A stretch of 64,000 nt of DNA from Paenibacillus sp. E222. GTDB lineage: Bacteria > Bacillota > Bacilli > Paenibacillales > Paenibacillaceae. Positions 46,482 through 56,586 of this stretch are shown here, piece by piece. The position numbers and the translations under genes were made by a program. The notes beneath the pieces are model-generated. The model was not told the DNA's origin, did not search any database, and worked only from the letters and a program-made list of their open reading frames with translations. Position 1 is the stretch's first letter, and each line of letters begins with the position of its first letter. The stretch covers positions 5,146,001 through 5,210,000 of the forward strand of contig NZ_CP058552.1 of the NCBI RefSeq assembly GCF_013401555.1, written 5' to 3'.

Positions 46482-47501
46482 TTAGTTACACTCCTCCATA
46501 CCTTTTTCTAATATTTCCATAACCGCGATCGTTTCTTGGTCTTGAATCACTTTTTCTTTGCCATGGTTGATGGCTTCATAGATATCGTCGTACACTCTTG
46601 CATAATCGCCTTGTTCAGAAGTTACTTTTTCTTCATGATAGATTCCTTCGTCATCCAGATACGTCAGTACGCCATAGTGCTGAGGCAAATCCTTACCAAA
46701 ATCGGGATGTCCTTTGGGAAGGTAAAATAACTTCAGATGTTCCTCTTGACGATCCTCCGTTTGTTTTACGAATACCCCCTTTTTGCCGTATACTACAAAA
46801 CTCGGGCGTGGCTTTAAGCGGAAAAAGCTGGATTTGACTGATACTTTCAGCGAAGCGTAATAAAAGTCCAGATCGAAATAATCATTCATTCTGCCAGGCC
46901 CCAGCAATTGACGAACATCGTAATGTATTTTGTCCGGTTGCCCGAAATAGGATAATACCTGATCAATGGTGTGAACACCGTGCCCGTATAAATAACTTTT
47001 GTATTTGGAAAAATGGGTGGTAGCATTCGGGATCTCCGGTCGATAATAATCGTAATGCATTTCCACTTCCAGCAAATCGCCAAGCTTTCCTGATTCAATC
47101 ACTTTCTTGGTCGTCAGAAAATCCGAATCATATCGTCGGTTCTGATAACATTGAATCAAGAGATTTTTTTCTTTGGCGTACTGGAAAATGGATTCGGCTT
47201 CTTCTTTGGTCAGCATAAAAGGTTTCTCCACAAGTACATGTTTTCCATGAACGAGTGCCATCTTTGCATACTCATAATGGGATTCGGTATGTGTACAGAC
47301 CACGACCAACTGAATGTCATCGTCATTCATTAAAGCTGCAAGATCATCTGTATACAGAACACCAGGCGCTTTCTCCCACTCCGTTTTCTCTGGATGACGG
47401 GCGTATATCGTTTTTACTTTCAAATGATCCCGATTCAATGAAAAAGGAAGATGATAACGATTTGTACTTTTGCCATTGCCAATGTAACCGATGGTCAACA
47501 T
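46482..47501 (-). CDS. Gfo/Idh/MocA-family oxidoreductase (first in pair)
   Basis: 339 residues with GAGGGGGAA before the ATG. NAD-binding MLTIGYIGNGKSTNRYHLPF and VCTHTESHYEYAKMALVHGKHVLVEKPF with the EKP motif, then GHGVHTIDQVLSYFG. It belongs to the Gfo/Idh/MocA family; specificity unknown. It and the next enzyme are an operon, and an RpiR regulator is transcribed away from it, so it is probably under that regulator. Confidence 0.88.
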   Translation of the reverse strand: MLTIGYIGNGKSTNRYHLPFSLNRDHLKVKTIYARHPEKTEWEKAPGVLYTDDLAALMNDDDIQLVVVCTHTESHYEYAKMALVHGKHVLVEKPFMLTKEEAESIFQYAKEKNLLIQCYQNRRYDSDFLTTKKVIESGKLGDLLEVEMHYDYYRPEIPNATTHFSKYKSYLYGHGVHTIDQVLSYFGQPDKIHYDVRQLLGPGRMNDYFDLDFYYASLKVSVKSSFFRLKPRPSFVVYGKKGVFVKQTEDRQEEHLKLFYLPKGHPDFGKDLPQHYGVLTYLDDEGIYHEEKVTSEQGDYARVYDDIYEAINHGKEKVIQDQETIAVMEILEKGMEECN

Positions 47502-47681
47502 ATGAATTCCCCCTCAGGCTCTTTTTCATTTATTATAGAAGAAGAAAATCCGCCGGAGGGGCTTTGAAGAAATTACGGTACATTTGACCAATATTTTGTA
47601 TTTCTCATGCCCTCTTTTTAAACAAAATGTTTACTGAACGCTCTACATCAACATTATTTCAATGATTCCGGGGTGAACCTG

Positions 47682-48533
47682 TTGAAAATATTGACCCAAC
47701 TAACAGACATGAACCACTTTACACCAAATGAAAAAAGCATCGCTTCTTATATTCTGACTCATAAGGAATTAATGCTTCACTTGAATATTCAAGAGCTTGC
47801 CAAAGCTACATACACGTCACATTCTGCCATCAACCGCTTGACTCATAAGCTTGGACTTTCGGGGTTTAAGGAGTTCAGCATAAAGCTTGCTCGAGAGTTT
47901 CAGCAGGATGCTCAGAACATCTCCAATATCGATCCCAATTATCCGTTCGCTCTTGGTGAATCTTCACTCCAGGTGGCAAAAGATATAGCTGAACTAATGA
48001 AAGAAACGATTGAGAAAAACTTTGCTTTTATGGATGAAGCCTCTCTAACAGAAGCAGCCCATTTGCTGGATCAGGCAAAACGAATCTTCATCTATGCGTT
48101 GGGGGATTCTCAAATCCGCGCGAAGAGTTTTCAGAATAAATTGATTAAAATCAATAAATACGTCGTGATTACAACAGAGCTATCTGAATGGGCTTACCAT
48201 ACCATCAATCTTACGGCGCAGGATTGCGCCATTTTTCTGACCTATCATGAAAAATCGCCCATTTTCCTAAAGGCAGCTCAACATTTCTCGCGTGAAAAAA
48301 TCCCATTTATTACGATTACCGCGAATCATCAAAGTGAGTTGGCCAAGATGAGTACGATCTGTATCCAGGTGCCGAATGACGAAACAAAACATGCAAAGAT
48401 CGGTACGTTTTCATCACAAATTGCCTTTGATTACGTGTTAAACGTGATTTATTCCTGTATTTTTCAAATCGACTACGCCAAAAACATGCAAATGACTACA
48501 TATTCGTTGAAGAATTTCCAGTTGGATGAGTAA
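47682..48533 (+). CDS. RpiR/MurR-family regulator
   Basis: 283 residues from the TTG at 47682, six bases after GGGGTG; GTG 47673 also opens the frame. HTH_6 (about 1-75, with NIQELAKATYTSHSAINRLTHKLGLSGFKEF) then a SIS sugar-phosphate domain (RIFIYALGDSQIRAKSF; AIFLTYHEKSPIFLKAAQHF). RpiR proteins sense phosphosugars. Divergent from the Gfo/Idh pair, the likely target operon. Confidence 0.87.
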   Translation: MKILTQLTDMNHFTPNEKSIASYILTHKELMLHLNIQELAKATYTSHSAINRLTHKLGLSGFKEFSIKLAREFQQDAQNISNIDPNYPFALGESSLQVAKDIAELMKETIEKNFAFMDEASLTEAAHLLDQAKRIFIYALGDSQIRAKSFQNKLIKINKYVVITTELSEWAYHTINLTAQDCAIFLTYHEKSPIFLKAAQHFSREKIPFITITANHQSELAKMSTICIQVPNDETKHAKIGTFSSQIAFDYVLNVIYSCIFQIDYAKNMQMTTYSLKNFQLDE

Positions 48534-48534
48534 T

Positions 48535-48672
48535 ATGAGAGGGGGCCCTATTCTTGCGTCTTCCCTGCTAACAGAGGTTGCTGCCGCTGTCAAAGTGATG
48601 GAGAGACATCAGACCGGGTGTAAAAGCAGGAAATTACAACATACCAAAAAACCTTCAAGAACGAATTCTTGA
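48535..48672 (+). pseudogene. small coding-like remnant after RpiR gene
   Basis: ATG after the RpiR stop opens 45 codons with a coding-like start MRGGPILASSLLTEVAAAV but no ribosome site. The frame then runs into the terminator. It looks like the fragment of a lost downstream gene; family unknown. Confidence 0.2.
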
Positions 48673-48687
48673 AGGTTTTTTGGTATG
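48640..48687. terminator. 22-bp perfect-stem bidirectional terminator
   Basis: CATACCAAAAAACCTTCAAG... (48640-48661) pairs perfectly with its complement (48666-48687) across the tetraloop CGAA. T-runs occur within both arms. It separates the RpiR gene and the ABC transporter gene ends. Confidence 0.92.
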
Positions 48688-48690
48688 GTT

Positions 48691-49419
48691 TTAGAGTACT
48701 TTCTCGAGGAAGCTGATCGTCCGTTCATTTTTTGGATTTCCGAATATTTCATCAGGAGTGCCCTGCTCTACAACATATCCACCGTCCATGAAGACAACCC
48801 GATCCGCAACTTCACGGGCAAAGCCCATTTCATGGGTCACGATAATCATCGTCATACCTTCGCTCGCAAGATCCTTCATTACACCAAGGACTTCGCCTAC
48901 CATTTCGGGGTCAAGTGCCGAAGTTGGTTCATCGAATAACATAACGTCCGGATTCATGGCAAGCGCACGAGCGATCGCTACGCGTTGTTTTTGTCCGCCC
49001 GAAAGTTGGTTGGGATAGCTGTCTGCTTTATCCGACAAACCAACCCGATCCAGTAAACGGAGTGCCGTATCGCGTGCTTCCTGTTCTTTTAAAATCCCAA
49101 GTTCTCTGGGGGCAAACATAATATTTTTGAGCACGCTAAAATGAGGAAACAGGTTAAAGTGCTGAAATACCATACCTATGTTCTCGCGAGCTTTGTTAAT
49201 GTTCGTTTTGGGATCATTTAAATCCCGATCATCTACGATAACCCGTCCAGCTGTGATCTCATCTAACTGGTTAATGCAGCGTAAAAACGTACTTTTACCT
49301 GAACCTGAAGGTCCAATGACACAGACAACTTCACCTTCGTTGACCGATATATCGATGCCCTTCAACACATGATTCGTGCCAAAACTTTTCTTTAATCCTT
49401 CTACTTTAATTTTACCCAC
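48691..49419 (-). CDS. glnQ: polar amino acid ABC transporter ATPase
   Basis: 242 residues. Walker [13 protein letters not shown] near residue 36, Q-loop [10 protein letters not shown], signature [14 protein letters not shown], Walker [15 protein letters not shown] and the H-loop VTHEM. It powers import of glutamine-type polar amino acids with the fused binding-protein/permease just upstream; the start overlaps that gene by 8 nt, so they are translated together. GlnQ-type is clear, exact amino acid not. Confidence 0.93.
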   Translation of the reverse strand: MGKIKVEGLKKSFGTNHVLKGIDISVNEGEVVCVIGPSGSGKSTFLRCINQLDEITAGRVIVDDRDLNDPKTNINKARENIGMVFQHFNLFPHFSVLKNIMFAPRELGILKEQEARDTALRLLDRVGLSDKADSYPNQLSGGQKQRVAIARALAMNPDVMLFDEPTSALDPEMVGEVLGVMKDLASEGMTMIIVTHEMGFAREVADRVVFMDGGYVVEQGTPDEIFGNPKNERTISFLEKVL

Positions 49420-50857
49420 GACGAACCCTCACCTCCAGGTAGTCAGCAATTTTAGTCAATGTGATGATAACAATCAGGTACATAATCGCAACAGTCAACC
49501 AAATGTCGAAAGAGGCGAATGTTCTTGCGATGACAATCTTACCGGATTGCGTCAACTCCACCAGACCAATGACGGACAAGATCGACGTATCTTTCAATGT
49601 AATAACCATCTGATTAATAAATGAAGGAATCATAACCCGTATGGCCTGAGGGATTACAATCTTTATCATCGCTTTGCGATAAGGAAGTCCCAATGAACGG
49701 GCTGCTTCCATCTGTCCACGATCAATCGATTGAATACCCCCACGAATAATTTCCGTCACGTACGCCCCTGCATTCAGACTCAACGTCAGAATGGCGGCCA
49801 GGAACAGTGGCATGGTGAAGCCCATCGCCTGAGGAATTCCGAAATAAATAAAGAATGCCAGGACAATCAACGGTATCCCGCGGAAAATATCCACAAATAC
49901 AGTAGCAACAATTCGAAGGAACTTATTCTGACCCACTTTCATAAAAGCAAAAATCAAGCCGATGATAAAGGCGAAAAACAGCGAAATAATCGTATACAAG
50001 AGTGTTTTCCCCATACCTTTGAACAGCACAGGTAGAGATTTTTGAACTAATTCCCAACGACCCTGGTTTGCGACAGTGGCATTCTCGCCAACATATTCCT
50101 CGGTAATGCGCTTAAATTCACCGTTAGCCTTGATATTCACTAATCCTTCATTAAACATCTTTAGGAGTTCTTGATTCTGTCCCTTGCTTACCGCAAATCC
50201 ATAGGAAGCGCCGTCTTCTCTATCGGTAACGGTTTTCAAACCGTTATTCTGTTTTATCCCAAATCTTAGGACAGGTTCATCTTCAAAACATGCAACCGAG
50301 TTTCCAGTTTTCACATCATCATACATTTGCGAAGAATCATCGAATGGAACAATGGTAAAGCCGTATTTTGAGGCGATGGATTCAGCAAAGCTGTACCCTT
50401 CTGTGCCCGTTTTCACAGCGACCTTTTTACCGCGGAGATCTTCGTAGCTTTTTACGGTATCATTATTTACGCTAACACCCATTACGACGCCTGATTGATA
50501 ATAAGGTTCTGAGAAATCAAACTTTTGTTTTCGTTCATCTGTAATACTCATCCCGGCAATGACGCCATCCACCTGATTGGACTCAAGAGCTTGCACAGCC
50601 GCATTAAATCCCAGCGCTTTGATTTGATAATTGAAGTTCTGATCTTTGGCGATCGCATCCAGCAAATCCATGTCGATGCCTACATAATCCCCATTTTCAT
50701 CTTGATATTCAAACGGTGCAAATGTGATGTCTGTGCCGATCACATAGGTTTTACCTGAATTGGAGTTTGCATTGGCATCCCCCGACCATCCGGATAACCC
50801 CGCCACTAGGAGCAGAATTATTGATAGTACATAAAATGAGACCTTGGTTGTTTTCAT
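49412..50857 (-). CDS. glnP: fused substrate-binding and permease ABC protein
   Basis: 481 residues with GAGGAGG before the ATG. Signal or anchor helix at 7-25, a periplasmic-binding domain 35-265 ([37 protein letters not shown]), then a permease domain 275-481 with five helices and the EAA loop [22 protein letters not shown]. Such SBD-TMD fusions (GlnPQ type) import glutamine or other polar amino acids with one domain tethered to the permease. It overlaps the ATPase gene. Homodimer assembly is expected from the family. Confidence 0.9.
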   Translation of the reverse strand: MKTTKVSFYVLSIILLLVAGLSGWSGDANANSNSGKTYVIGTDITFAPFEYQDENGDYVGIDMDLLDAIAKDQNFNYQIKALGFNAAVQALESNQVDGVIAGMSITDERKQKFDFSEPYYQSGVVMGVSVNNDTVKSYEDLRGKKVAVKTGTEGYSFAESIASKYGFTIVPFDDSSQMYDDVKTGNSVACFEDEPVLRFGIKQNNGLKTVTDREDGASYGFAVSKGQNQELLKMFNEGLVNIKANGEFKRITEEYVGENATVANQGRWELVQKSLPVLFKGMGKTLLYTIISLFFAFIIGLIFAFMKVGQNKFLRIVATVFVDIFRGIPLIVLAFFIYFGIPQAMGFTMPLFLAAILTLSLNAGAYVTEIIRGGIQSIDRGQMEAARSLGLPYRKAMIKIVIPQAIRVMIPSFINQMVITLKDTSILSVIGLVELTQSGKIVIARTFASFDIWLTVAIMYLIVIITLTKIADYLEVRVRRG

Positions 50858-51097
50858 ATGTCCTCCTCATCTCGGTGTTCTCCGAATTCTGATCATTTTC
50901 TTGTCATTGATGTTACTGTCGTACAGTTTTAGGTGTCTTTGCACATTATATTGTTATTATTTGCAGTATATTAACAATCAATGCTTTCCCTAACATTCTT
51001 CACTTTCCTCCGCAACGTTTTATTTGACAATCCACTTAAAGATCCACGTTATATTTACCCTTCAGGACAGGTTTTAAAAACCTAAATTGAACTTAAA
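50858..51097. other. promoter region of amino-acid transporter
   Basis: AT-rich leader of the transporter operon. A short palindrome AGGTTTTAAAAACCT lies at 51069-51083. No T-box or known riboswitch was recognised. Confidence 0.35.
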
Positions 51098-51122
51098 TAA
51101 AAAAGCCGCCATATAGGCGACT
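51098..51122 (-). terminator. terminator of M1 peptidase gene
   Basis: On the minus strand AGTCGCC-tatat-GGCGGCT is followed by TTTTTTATTT; one mismatch in the stem. Nearly the same hairpin occurs at 27702-27726 and 53548-53570. Confidence 0.75.
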
Positions 51123-51205
51123 CTGTAACAGACAATATGATGATCATCCAATGACAATTGCAAAAGGAAATTTTAATCTTTCTTTATAAGAATGAACACT
51201 TCGAG

Positions 51206-53347
51206 TTATTCCTCAACAAATAATTTTGAAAGTGGATTTTCCACTTTTTTATCCAATGTTACCTTGCCCGTCTTGTTCAACATATAGTACTGATAATAAG
51301 CGCTGCTGAATCCAGTGGATTCCTGCATCTTCATCATAAAGGGTTCAAGACTCCCACTGCTCAGATGATCTTCATTCCAGAAATAGTGCAGCATCAAACG
51401 ATTTTGATTATAAGGGTGTTTGATCACATAGGCTCCAGCAACTGACGGTTGGTTCATAGTCGTTTTCCATTGAAAACCGATATGGTTAGCACGGTCCATA
51501 ATGCTGGATTTTAAAGCTTGTACAAAACCATTTGATTTAGCACTACCAAGTACTATTAGGTTGCTGGTAGCCAATTCTTTTTTCATTTTTTGCTTCAAAT
51601 CCTGCCGGTCCCGGATCACGTCATACTTCACTCCGCTTAAATCCAGAAGAGTTGTTAGTTGGTTTACCATGGCTTCCTGTTGTTTGTTCGCTGACTTGCT
51701 CACCTGATCACTGACCACAATGGCTAATGGCTCACCTTGAAGGGCTTTATCCATCACACGGCTCATCGTTTCAAAAGGTACATTCGGAACCTGAGTTAAT
51801 GCTGATTCATATAGCGATTGAAACTGATCATGCAGATATGCCGTTTTTTCCTCATTCGACAGTTGATATTCGGGCTTCAGCACAAAATTGGGATCATATA
51901 AGGCTTTATTCATATCATTTCGCGTCTCTTTCCCCAGTACATCTTCTATCGTTTGCAGAAGTCCGTCAATCGTAGCATTTTGATACACATAGCGTTTAAA
52001 ATACTCTTTCATAAAGGCATCGAATTTTTCTTCCCCGACGGAACGGTACAATTGGTATATTGCTTGGCGGCCTTTATCGTAATAAACTGGGCTTGCCCAA
52101 TCTCCCACCTCGTCATTGGTTGAAGCAATGGCCTTATCCACAGTGGAATCGTCAAATTGGATAGACTTAAAGCCATTCATCGTGTCCCCCTGCTTCTCAG
52201 AGAAATACACTTTAGAGAAATCTGCAAAGCCTTCGTCCAGGAAAGACTCTGTCTCCGAATTATTCCCGATTAACGCATGAAACCACTGGTGGGCGATTTC
52301 ATGCACAAATACGGTGTCTTGTTCTGGAGCAGAATTTATTCCGATTTGCCCCATTTGGATAAGTCTTGAATACTCGATAGCTACACCTTCTACATACGAT
52401 TCAACAATCCGGAATTCAGGATAAGGATATTTACCGTATTTATCACTAAAAAAATCAATGGCTTTGAATGCTTGATCAATATATCCATCAACGATTTTTT
52501 TCTTACCTGGCTGGTTGTCAAAATAATAATACTCTACGGTGAGGCCATTCCGGGTTACGCTGTCCACTTTGAAGTTCGGGCTGGCAAAGAAAGCAAACTC
52601 CCTCGTATTCTCGGCTACGGTGGATACCACTTTGCGTCCAGTCTCTGCATCATCCCGTGTGGTTATCGTACCAGGCATCACTACCTGATATTGATCGGGA
52701 ACATTGAACTGAACTTCATAATCCGCGGAAGTATAATAATCCGTTTCGAATGTTTTACTATAAGGTTTGGTATCCCATTCATGCTTGGCCTCATCATAGA
52801 CTGACATTACAGGGAACCCATGAGCCCCATTGATAATATCTTTGTAATACGATAACCGCTGAGAGCCATAGGGAATCTTCAGATTAAAGTGGACTTGAAC
52901 CGACACGGATTCACCAGGCTGAAGGGGTTGCTCCAATTTCACCGACATAGCTTGGTCTTTATTACTGAAATCAAGGGCTTGCCCACCGGTCGTCACCTTC
53001 TCAATATCAATTCCTCCAAGAAAGTCTTCCGGTTTCTTATCAGGGTTATTTTTGCTAATCTCTTCATTGGAATGTTTAAACATGGTCGTCTGTGTCGATT
53101 CCGAAAGGTTGGCATCAGCATAAGTATGAAAAACCAGTTGCTTCAATGTATCTTTGCTTGTATTGCGGTAAGTAATGGATTCACTCCCCTCGATCATCAT
53201 CTTCTTCTCATCCAGCCGGGCTTGAATTCGATATTGGATAGGCGCTTGAGCCTTAATATCTTTATTGGCTTGTGAAATAGCTGATACAGGAGCTGCATTA
53301 GCGGCAGCACTACCCGTACTTATGATCGGGCATGCGGTCAGAATCAT
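51206..53347 (-). CDS. M1-family metallopeptidase, surface lipoprotein
   Basis: 713 residues from the first ATG. Zinc peptidase: HEIAHQWFHAL near residue 345 with the third ligand Glu in LDEGFADFSK; the conserved M1 aminopeptidase substrate loop GGxxN is replaced (EGVAIEYS). A C-terminal part beyond 530 does not match M1. The visible ATG is not the real start: the frame continues upstream to a lipoprotein-like signal (RSYTSNRIRITAISALAMILT-AC) with no ATG, GTG or TTG in it; an ATC at 53408-53410 lies 8 nt after GGGAG. The true protein is probably about 21 residues longer, anchored at Cys. Confidence 0.85.
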   Translation of the reverse strand: MILTACPIISTGSAAANAAPVSAISQANKDIKAQAPIQYRIQARLDEKKMMIEGSESITYRNTSKDTLKQLVFHTYADANLSESTQTTMFKHSNEEISKNNPDKKPEDFLGGIDIEKVTTGGQALDFSNKDQAMSVKLEQPLQPGESVSVQVHFNLKIPYGSQRLSYYKDIINGAHGFPVMSVYDEAKHEWDTKPYSKTFETDYYTSADYEVQFNVPDQYQVVMPGTITTRDDAETGRKVVSTVAENTREFAFFASPNFKVDSVTRNGLTVEYYYFDNQPGKKKIVDGYIDQAFKAIDFFSDKYGKYPYPEFRIVESYVEGVAIEYSRLIQMGQIGINSAPEQDTVFVHEIAHQWFHALIGNNSETESFLDEGFADFSKVYFSEKQGDTMNGFKSIQFDDSTVDKAIASTNDEVGDWASPVYYDKGRQAIYQLYRSVGEEKFDAFMKEYFKRYVYQNATIDGLLQTIEDVLGKETRNDMNKALYDPNFVLKPEYQLSNEEKTAYLHDQFQSLYESALTQVPNVPFETMSRVMDKALQGEPLAIVVSDQVSKSANKQQEAMVNQLTTLLDLSGVKYDVIRDRQDLKQKMKKELATSNLIVLGSAKSNGFVQALKSSIMDRANHIGFQWKTTMNQPSVAGAYVIKHPYNQNRLMLHYFWNEDHLSSGSLEPFMMKMQESTGFSSAYYQYYMLNKTGKVTLDKKVENPLSKLFVEE

Positions 53348-53547
53348 AGCGAGTGCGCTGATAGCTGTTATTCTGATTCGATTTGATGTGTATGAACGTG
53401 AATGATAGATATAAATCTCTCCCTCGAATGATTTTTGAAGCTCAGAGGCAAGTATAGAAGATCAACCTTACATTGGTTTAATGCGTATCTTAAATTTCGT
53501 TTAAAAAAAGAAGCTGTTTGTATTAAACGAGCATGACCATAAAGCAA

Positions 53548-53570
53548 AAAGTCGCCATTTAGGCGACTTT
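53548..53570 (-). terminator. terminator of GH127 gene
   Basis: AAAGTCGCC-attta-GGCGACTTT, nine perfect pairs and T-runs on both sides, about 60 nt after the stop at 53629. Third copy of the hairpin seen at 27.7 and 51.1 kb. Confidence 0.85.
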
Positions 53571-53628
53571 TAGTAATTGTGTCTCTTTACCGATTTTCAA
53601 TGAAAGGTGTCACAAACGAATTATAGAA

Positions 53629-55572
53629 TCAGGTACGAAGCCAAACATTCATTTCTCCGGCTTGTCGATTGCCCCATAAATAATAAGGGATTGCTGTGAG
53701 TTGTACTGGTTTGACGTTTTTGTTTAACGGCTGGTAAGGTTGATTATCCAACCACACGGATTCATCCACAAGTAGCCCATCAACTTCTACAGTAATGCAG
53801 CCACCAAGCAGTTCAGGCGTTTCGTGTTCTCTCAACTCTGGCTCCTCTGCGAATGAGAGTGAAGACAGTGAAGATCCATTATCCACTTGCTCCAGGCAAT
53901 AAACGAGTGGGCCGCGTTGGATGGCAGCTTTCCCAGCATCTGGCCGGATCAGAGGATGAGCAGCGATCAATTGGGTCTCTAGTGGCAATATCCACTCTAC
54001 TGTATCACCATCGGACCAAGCACGTTCCATTTTTGCATAACCATTATGCTTACGATAATGTTGAGGTTCTCCGTTGATCTTTAATATTGGATCCTGACTT
54101 TGAAACCACTGAGGAATGCGGACTGCAATCTCAAATGGAGCAGCTTTAGCATCATTACCAGCCAAAGAAATCGAGAACTCCACCTTTCCATACCAGGGTA
54201 ATTCAGATCGTTGATGTACTGTTACTTGCAGACCGTCTCCTGTCACCCATTGAAGCTCGCTACCGATAAACAAGTGCACATACACCGTTTTTCCGTCATT
54301 AGATATGTCATAAATATAATCATGAAGTGAACTCAATAAACGTGCCACATTAGGCGGACAGCATGAACAACCAAACCATTTCTGCCGTACGGGCTTCACA
54401 TGATGTTTGTCTGGATTTTTTTCACTTGCGTCCGGGTATACCTCTAGTGGATTTACATAGAAGAAATGTTGTCCATCTTTGGACATGCTGCCAAGTACAT
54501 TATTGTATAGTGCTCTTTCCATGACGTCAGCATAGTCACTTTTGGCTTCCAATTGCAGCATCCGACGTGCCCAGAAAATTAGTCCAATGGAAGCACAGGT
54601 CTCTGCATAAACCGTATCGTTAGGCAGATCATAGTCAAACGTAAATGCTTCCCCCAGATGTGTTGCACCTATGCCGCCGGTAATATACATTTGCTTGCGC
54701 GTTGTATTGATCCAGAGCCGCTCACAGGCTTCTCGCAAACTTGAATCATTCGTGAGGCGTGCCAAATCGGCCATGGCGGTGTACATATAGACTGCACGAA
54801 CAGAGTGACCCACAGCGACCGTTTGTTCTCTCACTGGCAGATGAGACTGATATACCTCAAGATTGGGAGTCCCCTGTGACCAAATATTTTTCCTTCCCCG
54901 GCGTTCCCACTCTTCCACGAAATAACTTGGCTTGTTACCGCGCTCATTAATGAAATAACTGCTCAGATTCAAATAACGTTGTTCTCCTGTAACGTTGTAT
55001 AGTTTAACCAGAGCTAATTCAATTTCCTGGTGCCCACAATACGCCTGAATTTTACCTTGCTCGGTTCCAAACAAGCTATCAATGAGATCAGCGAACCGAC
55101 ATGCGATGTCGAGAAAAATGCGTTTCCCTGTCGCATGATAATATGCAACTGCTGCCTCTATCATATGTCCAGCACAATATAGCTCGTGAGCTTCATACAG
55201 ATTGGTCCATTGTCTTCCAGGCTCTTTAATGGTGAAGTAGGTATTTACATATCCATTTTCATGTTGAGCTTGACCAATCAGATCAATCACTTCATCAGCG
55301 ATGCTCTCCAGCTTGGGATCAGGATGGTTACCGATCGAATAAGCAACCGCTTCCAACCATTTGTAGAGATCACTATCCTGAAATACCCATCCCCCGAATT
55401 CACCTTTCTCCAAGCCAGCTGCAATTCGGAAATTACGGATGGCATAGCTCGGCTCCGCGCCTTCGATTCGGTCATTTAGCGCTTCCCATTGATAAGGAAT
55501 GACAGTCTGACGGACTAATTCGGAGTATTCTTTCCAGAAGGTGTCTTGAATGGCTACTTTGGCTTTTCGCAT
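53629..55572 (-). CDS. GH127 beta-L-arabinofuranosidase family enzyme
   Basis: 647 residues with ATAGGAGG before the ATG. Family features seen: EAHELYCAGHMIEAA, YCGHQEIELALVKLY, the zinc/catalytic motifs YAETCASIG (Glu and Cys) and WFGCSCCPPNVARL (two Cys, one the nucleophile in GH127), then a beta-sandwich C-terminal half. It is cytosolic (no signal) and removes L-arabinofuranose or related residues from imported oligosaccharides. Divergent AraC regulator at 55699. GH127 versus the related GH146 not settled. Confidence 0.88.
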   Translation of the reverse strand: MRKAKVAIQDTFWKEYSELVRQTVIPYQWEALNDRIEGAEPSYAIRNFRIAAGLEKGEFGGWVFQDSDLYKWLEAVAYSIGNHPDPKLESIADEVIDLIGQAQHENGYVNTYFTIKEPGRQWTNLYEAHELYCAGHMIEAAVAYYHATGKRIFLDIACRFADLIDSLFGTEQGKIQAYCGHQEIELALVKLYNVTGEQRYLNLSSYFINERGNKPSYFVEEWERRGRKNIWSQGTPNLEVYQSHLPVREQTVAVGHSVRAVYMYTAMADLARLTNDSSLREACERLWINTTRKQMYITGGIGATHLGEAFTFDYDLPNDTVYAETCASIGLIFWARRMLQLEAKSDYADVMERALYNNVLGSMSKDGQHFFYVNPLEVYPDASEKNPDKHHVKPVRQKWFGCSCCPPNVARLLSSLHDYIYDISNDGKTVYVHLFIGSELQWVTGDGLQVTVHQRSELPWYGKVEFSISLAGNDAKAAPFEIAVRIPQWFQSQDPILKINGEPQHYRKHNGYAKMERAWSDGDTVEWILPLETQLIAAHPLIRPDAGKAAIQRGPLVYCLEQVDNGSSLSSLSFAEEPELREHETPELLGGCITVEVDGLLVDESVWLDNQPYQPLNKNVKPVQLTAIPYYLWGNRQAGEMNVWLRT

Positions 55573-55698
55573 TATGGAATTCCTCCTATAAAATTGACTC
55601 TTGTGGTTTTCAATTATAAGCTGTGATTACATGGGAAAATAGAATTGAATTGAACTTTTTTCTATAAAATTTAACACTAATAGGGAGGGTTATCTGTT

Positions 55699-56562
55699 TT
55701 GAATGGAGATGGAATCATAGAGCTTAACGTCCCCCAACTCCCCTATTATCTAGGAGCAGGACGTTCTGAATATGAAATCGGAGATCAACATCCGAACCGG
55801 AAAAAGCTTGGTATCTACGATGTACTGATTGTGGTCAAGGGAGAATTATATATTGGAGAGAATGATCAGCAATGGACTTTGGTAAAAGGAGACTCACTAA
55901 TCCTGCTGCCAGAAGGAGAACACTATTCGGTCAGGCCGTGTTCACAGAAAACGGTATTTTACTGGCTGCATTTCGAGCATGTTGAAAGATATGAAAGCTT
56001 GCTGACCTCTTCTGATTATGAACCGGAGTTGCAAGATTCCTCCAGACCGTTTGGCAATCCTTATACGTTAAGGCTTCCTAAACATTCGAAATTAGCCAAT
56101 CCACAAGCGGCTTTCAATCTTCTGGAGCAATTATTGACACTAGAAATGGATAGCTCCTTTTGGCAGGAGCAGCGCTTGCTAGGTGAATTGCTTTCCATAC
56201 TGGAAGAAGGCAGCTTGCGGGTTATGGATTCCGTGCAGACACGATTAGCAGAACAAGCAGCAATATATATTCAACAGAATTATAAGACAAAGGTCACGAA
56301 TGAAACGTTGGCAGCAGCTCTCCATTTTCATCCCAACTATGTTATCCGCTGCATGAAGATGAAGTATGGTAAAACACCAATTGAATATTTAAATGAACTT
56401 CGTTTAGAACGTGCAAAGCGATTACTGGTTACTACAGACTGGTTGATTGATCGCATTGCAGAAGAAGTGGGCTTTCGTTATGCTCCATACTTCTCATCCT
56501 GTTTCAAACGGTATATCGGGTTGTCTCCGCTTCAATTTCGAAAGCAATATATGACTACGTAA
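55699..56562 (+). CDS. AraC-family regulator
   Basis: 287 residues from the TTG at 55699 with GGGAGGGT eight bases upstream. Cupin domain (GRSEYEIGDQHPNR, LIVVKGELYIGENDQQW, LPEGEHYSVRP), then two HTH motifs (NETLAAALHFHPNYVIRCMKMKYG; LIDRIAEEVGFRYAPYFSSCFKRY). Divergent from the GH127 gene with 126 nt between starts; probably activates it in response to an arabinose-type sugar, as such pairs usually do. Confidence 0.87.
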   Translation: MNGDGIIELNVPQLPYYLGAGRSEYEIGDQHPNRKKLGIYDVLIVVKGELYIGENDQQWTLVKGDSLILLPEGEHYSVRPCSQKTVFYWLHFEHVERYESLLTSSDYEPELQDSSRPFGNPYTLRLPKHSKLANPQAAFNLLEQLLTLEMDSSFWQEQRLLGELLSILEEGSLRVMDSVQTRLAEQAAIYIQQNYKTKVTNETLAAALHFHPNYVIRCMKMKYGKTPIEYLNELRLERAKRLLVTTDWLIDRIAEEVGFRYAPYFSSCFKRYIGLSPLQFRKQYMTT

Positions 56563-56586
56563 TGATATGAATTATGAGATTCGGCA

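Noticed and set aside
50858..51097. T-box or riboswitch before the amino-acid transporter
   Set aside because: No TGGNACC box or known motif could be found.
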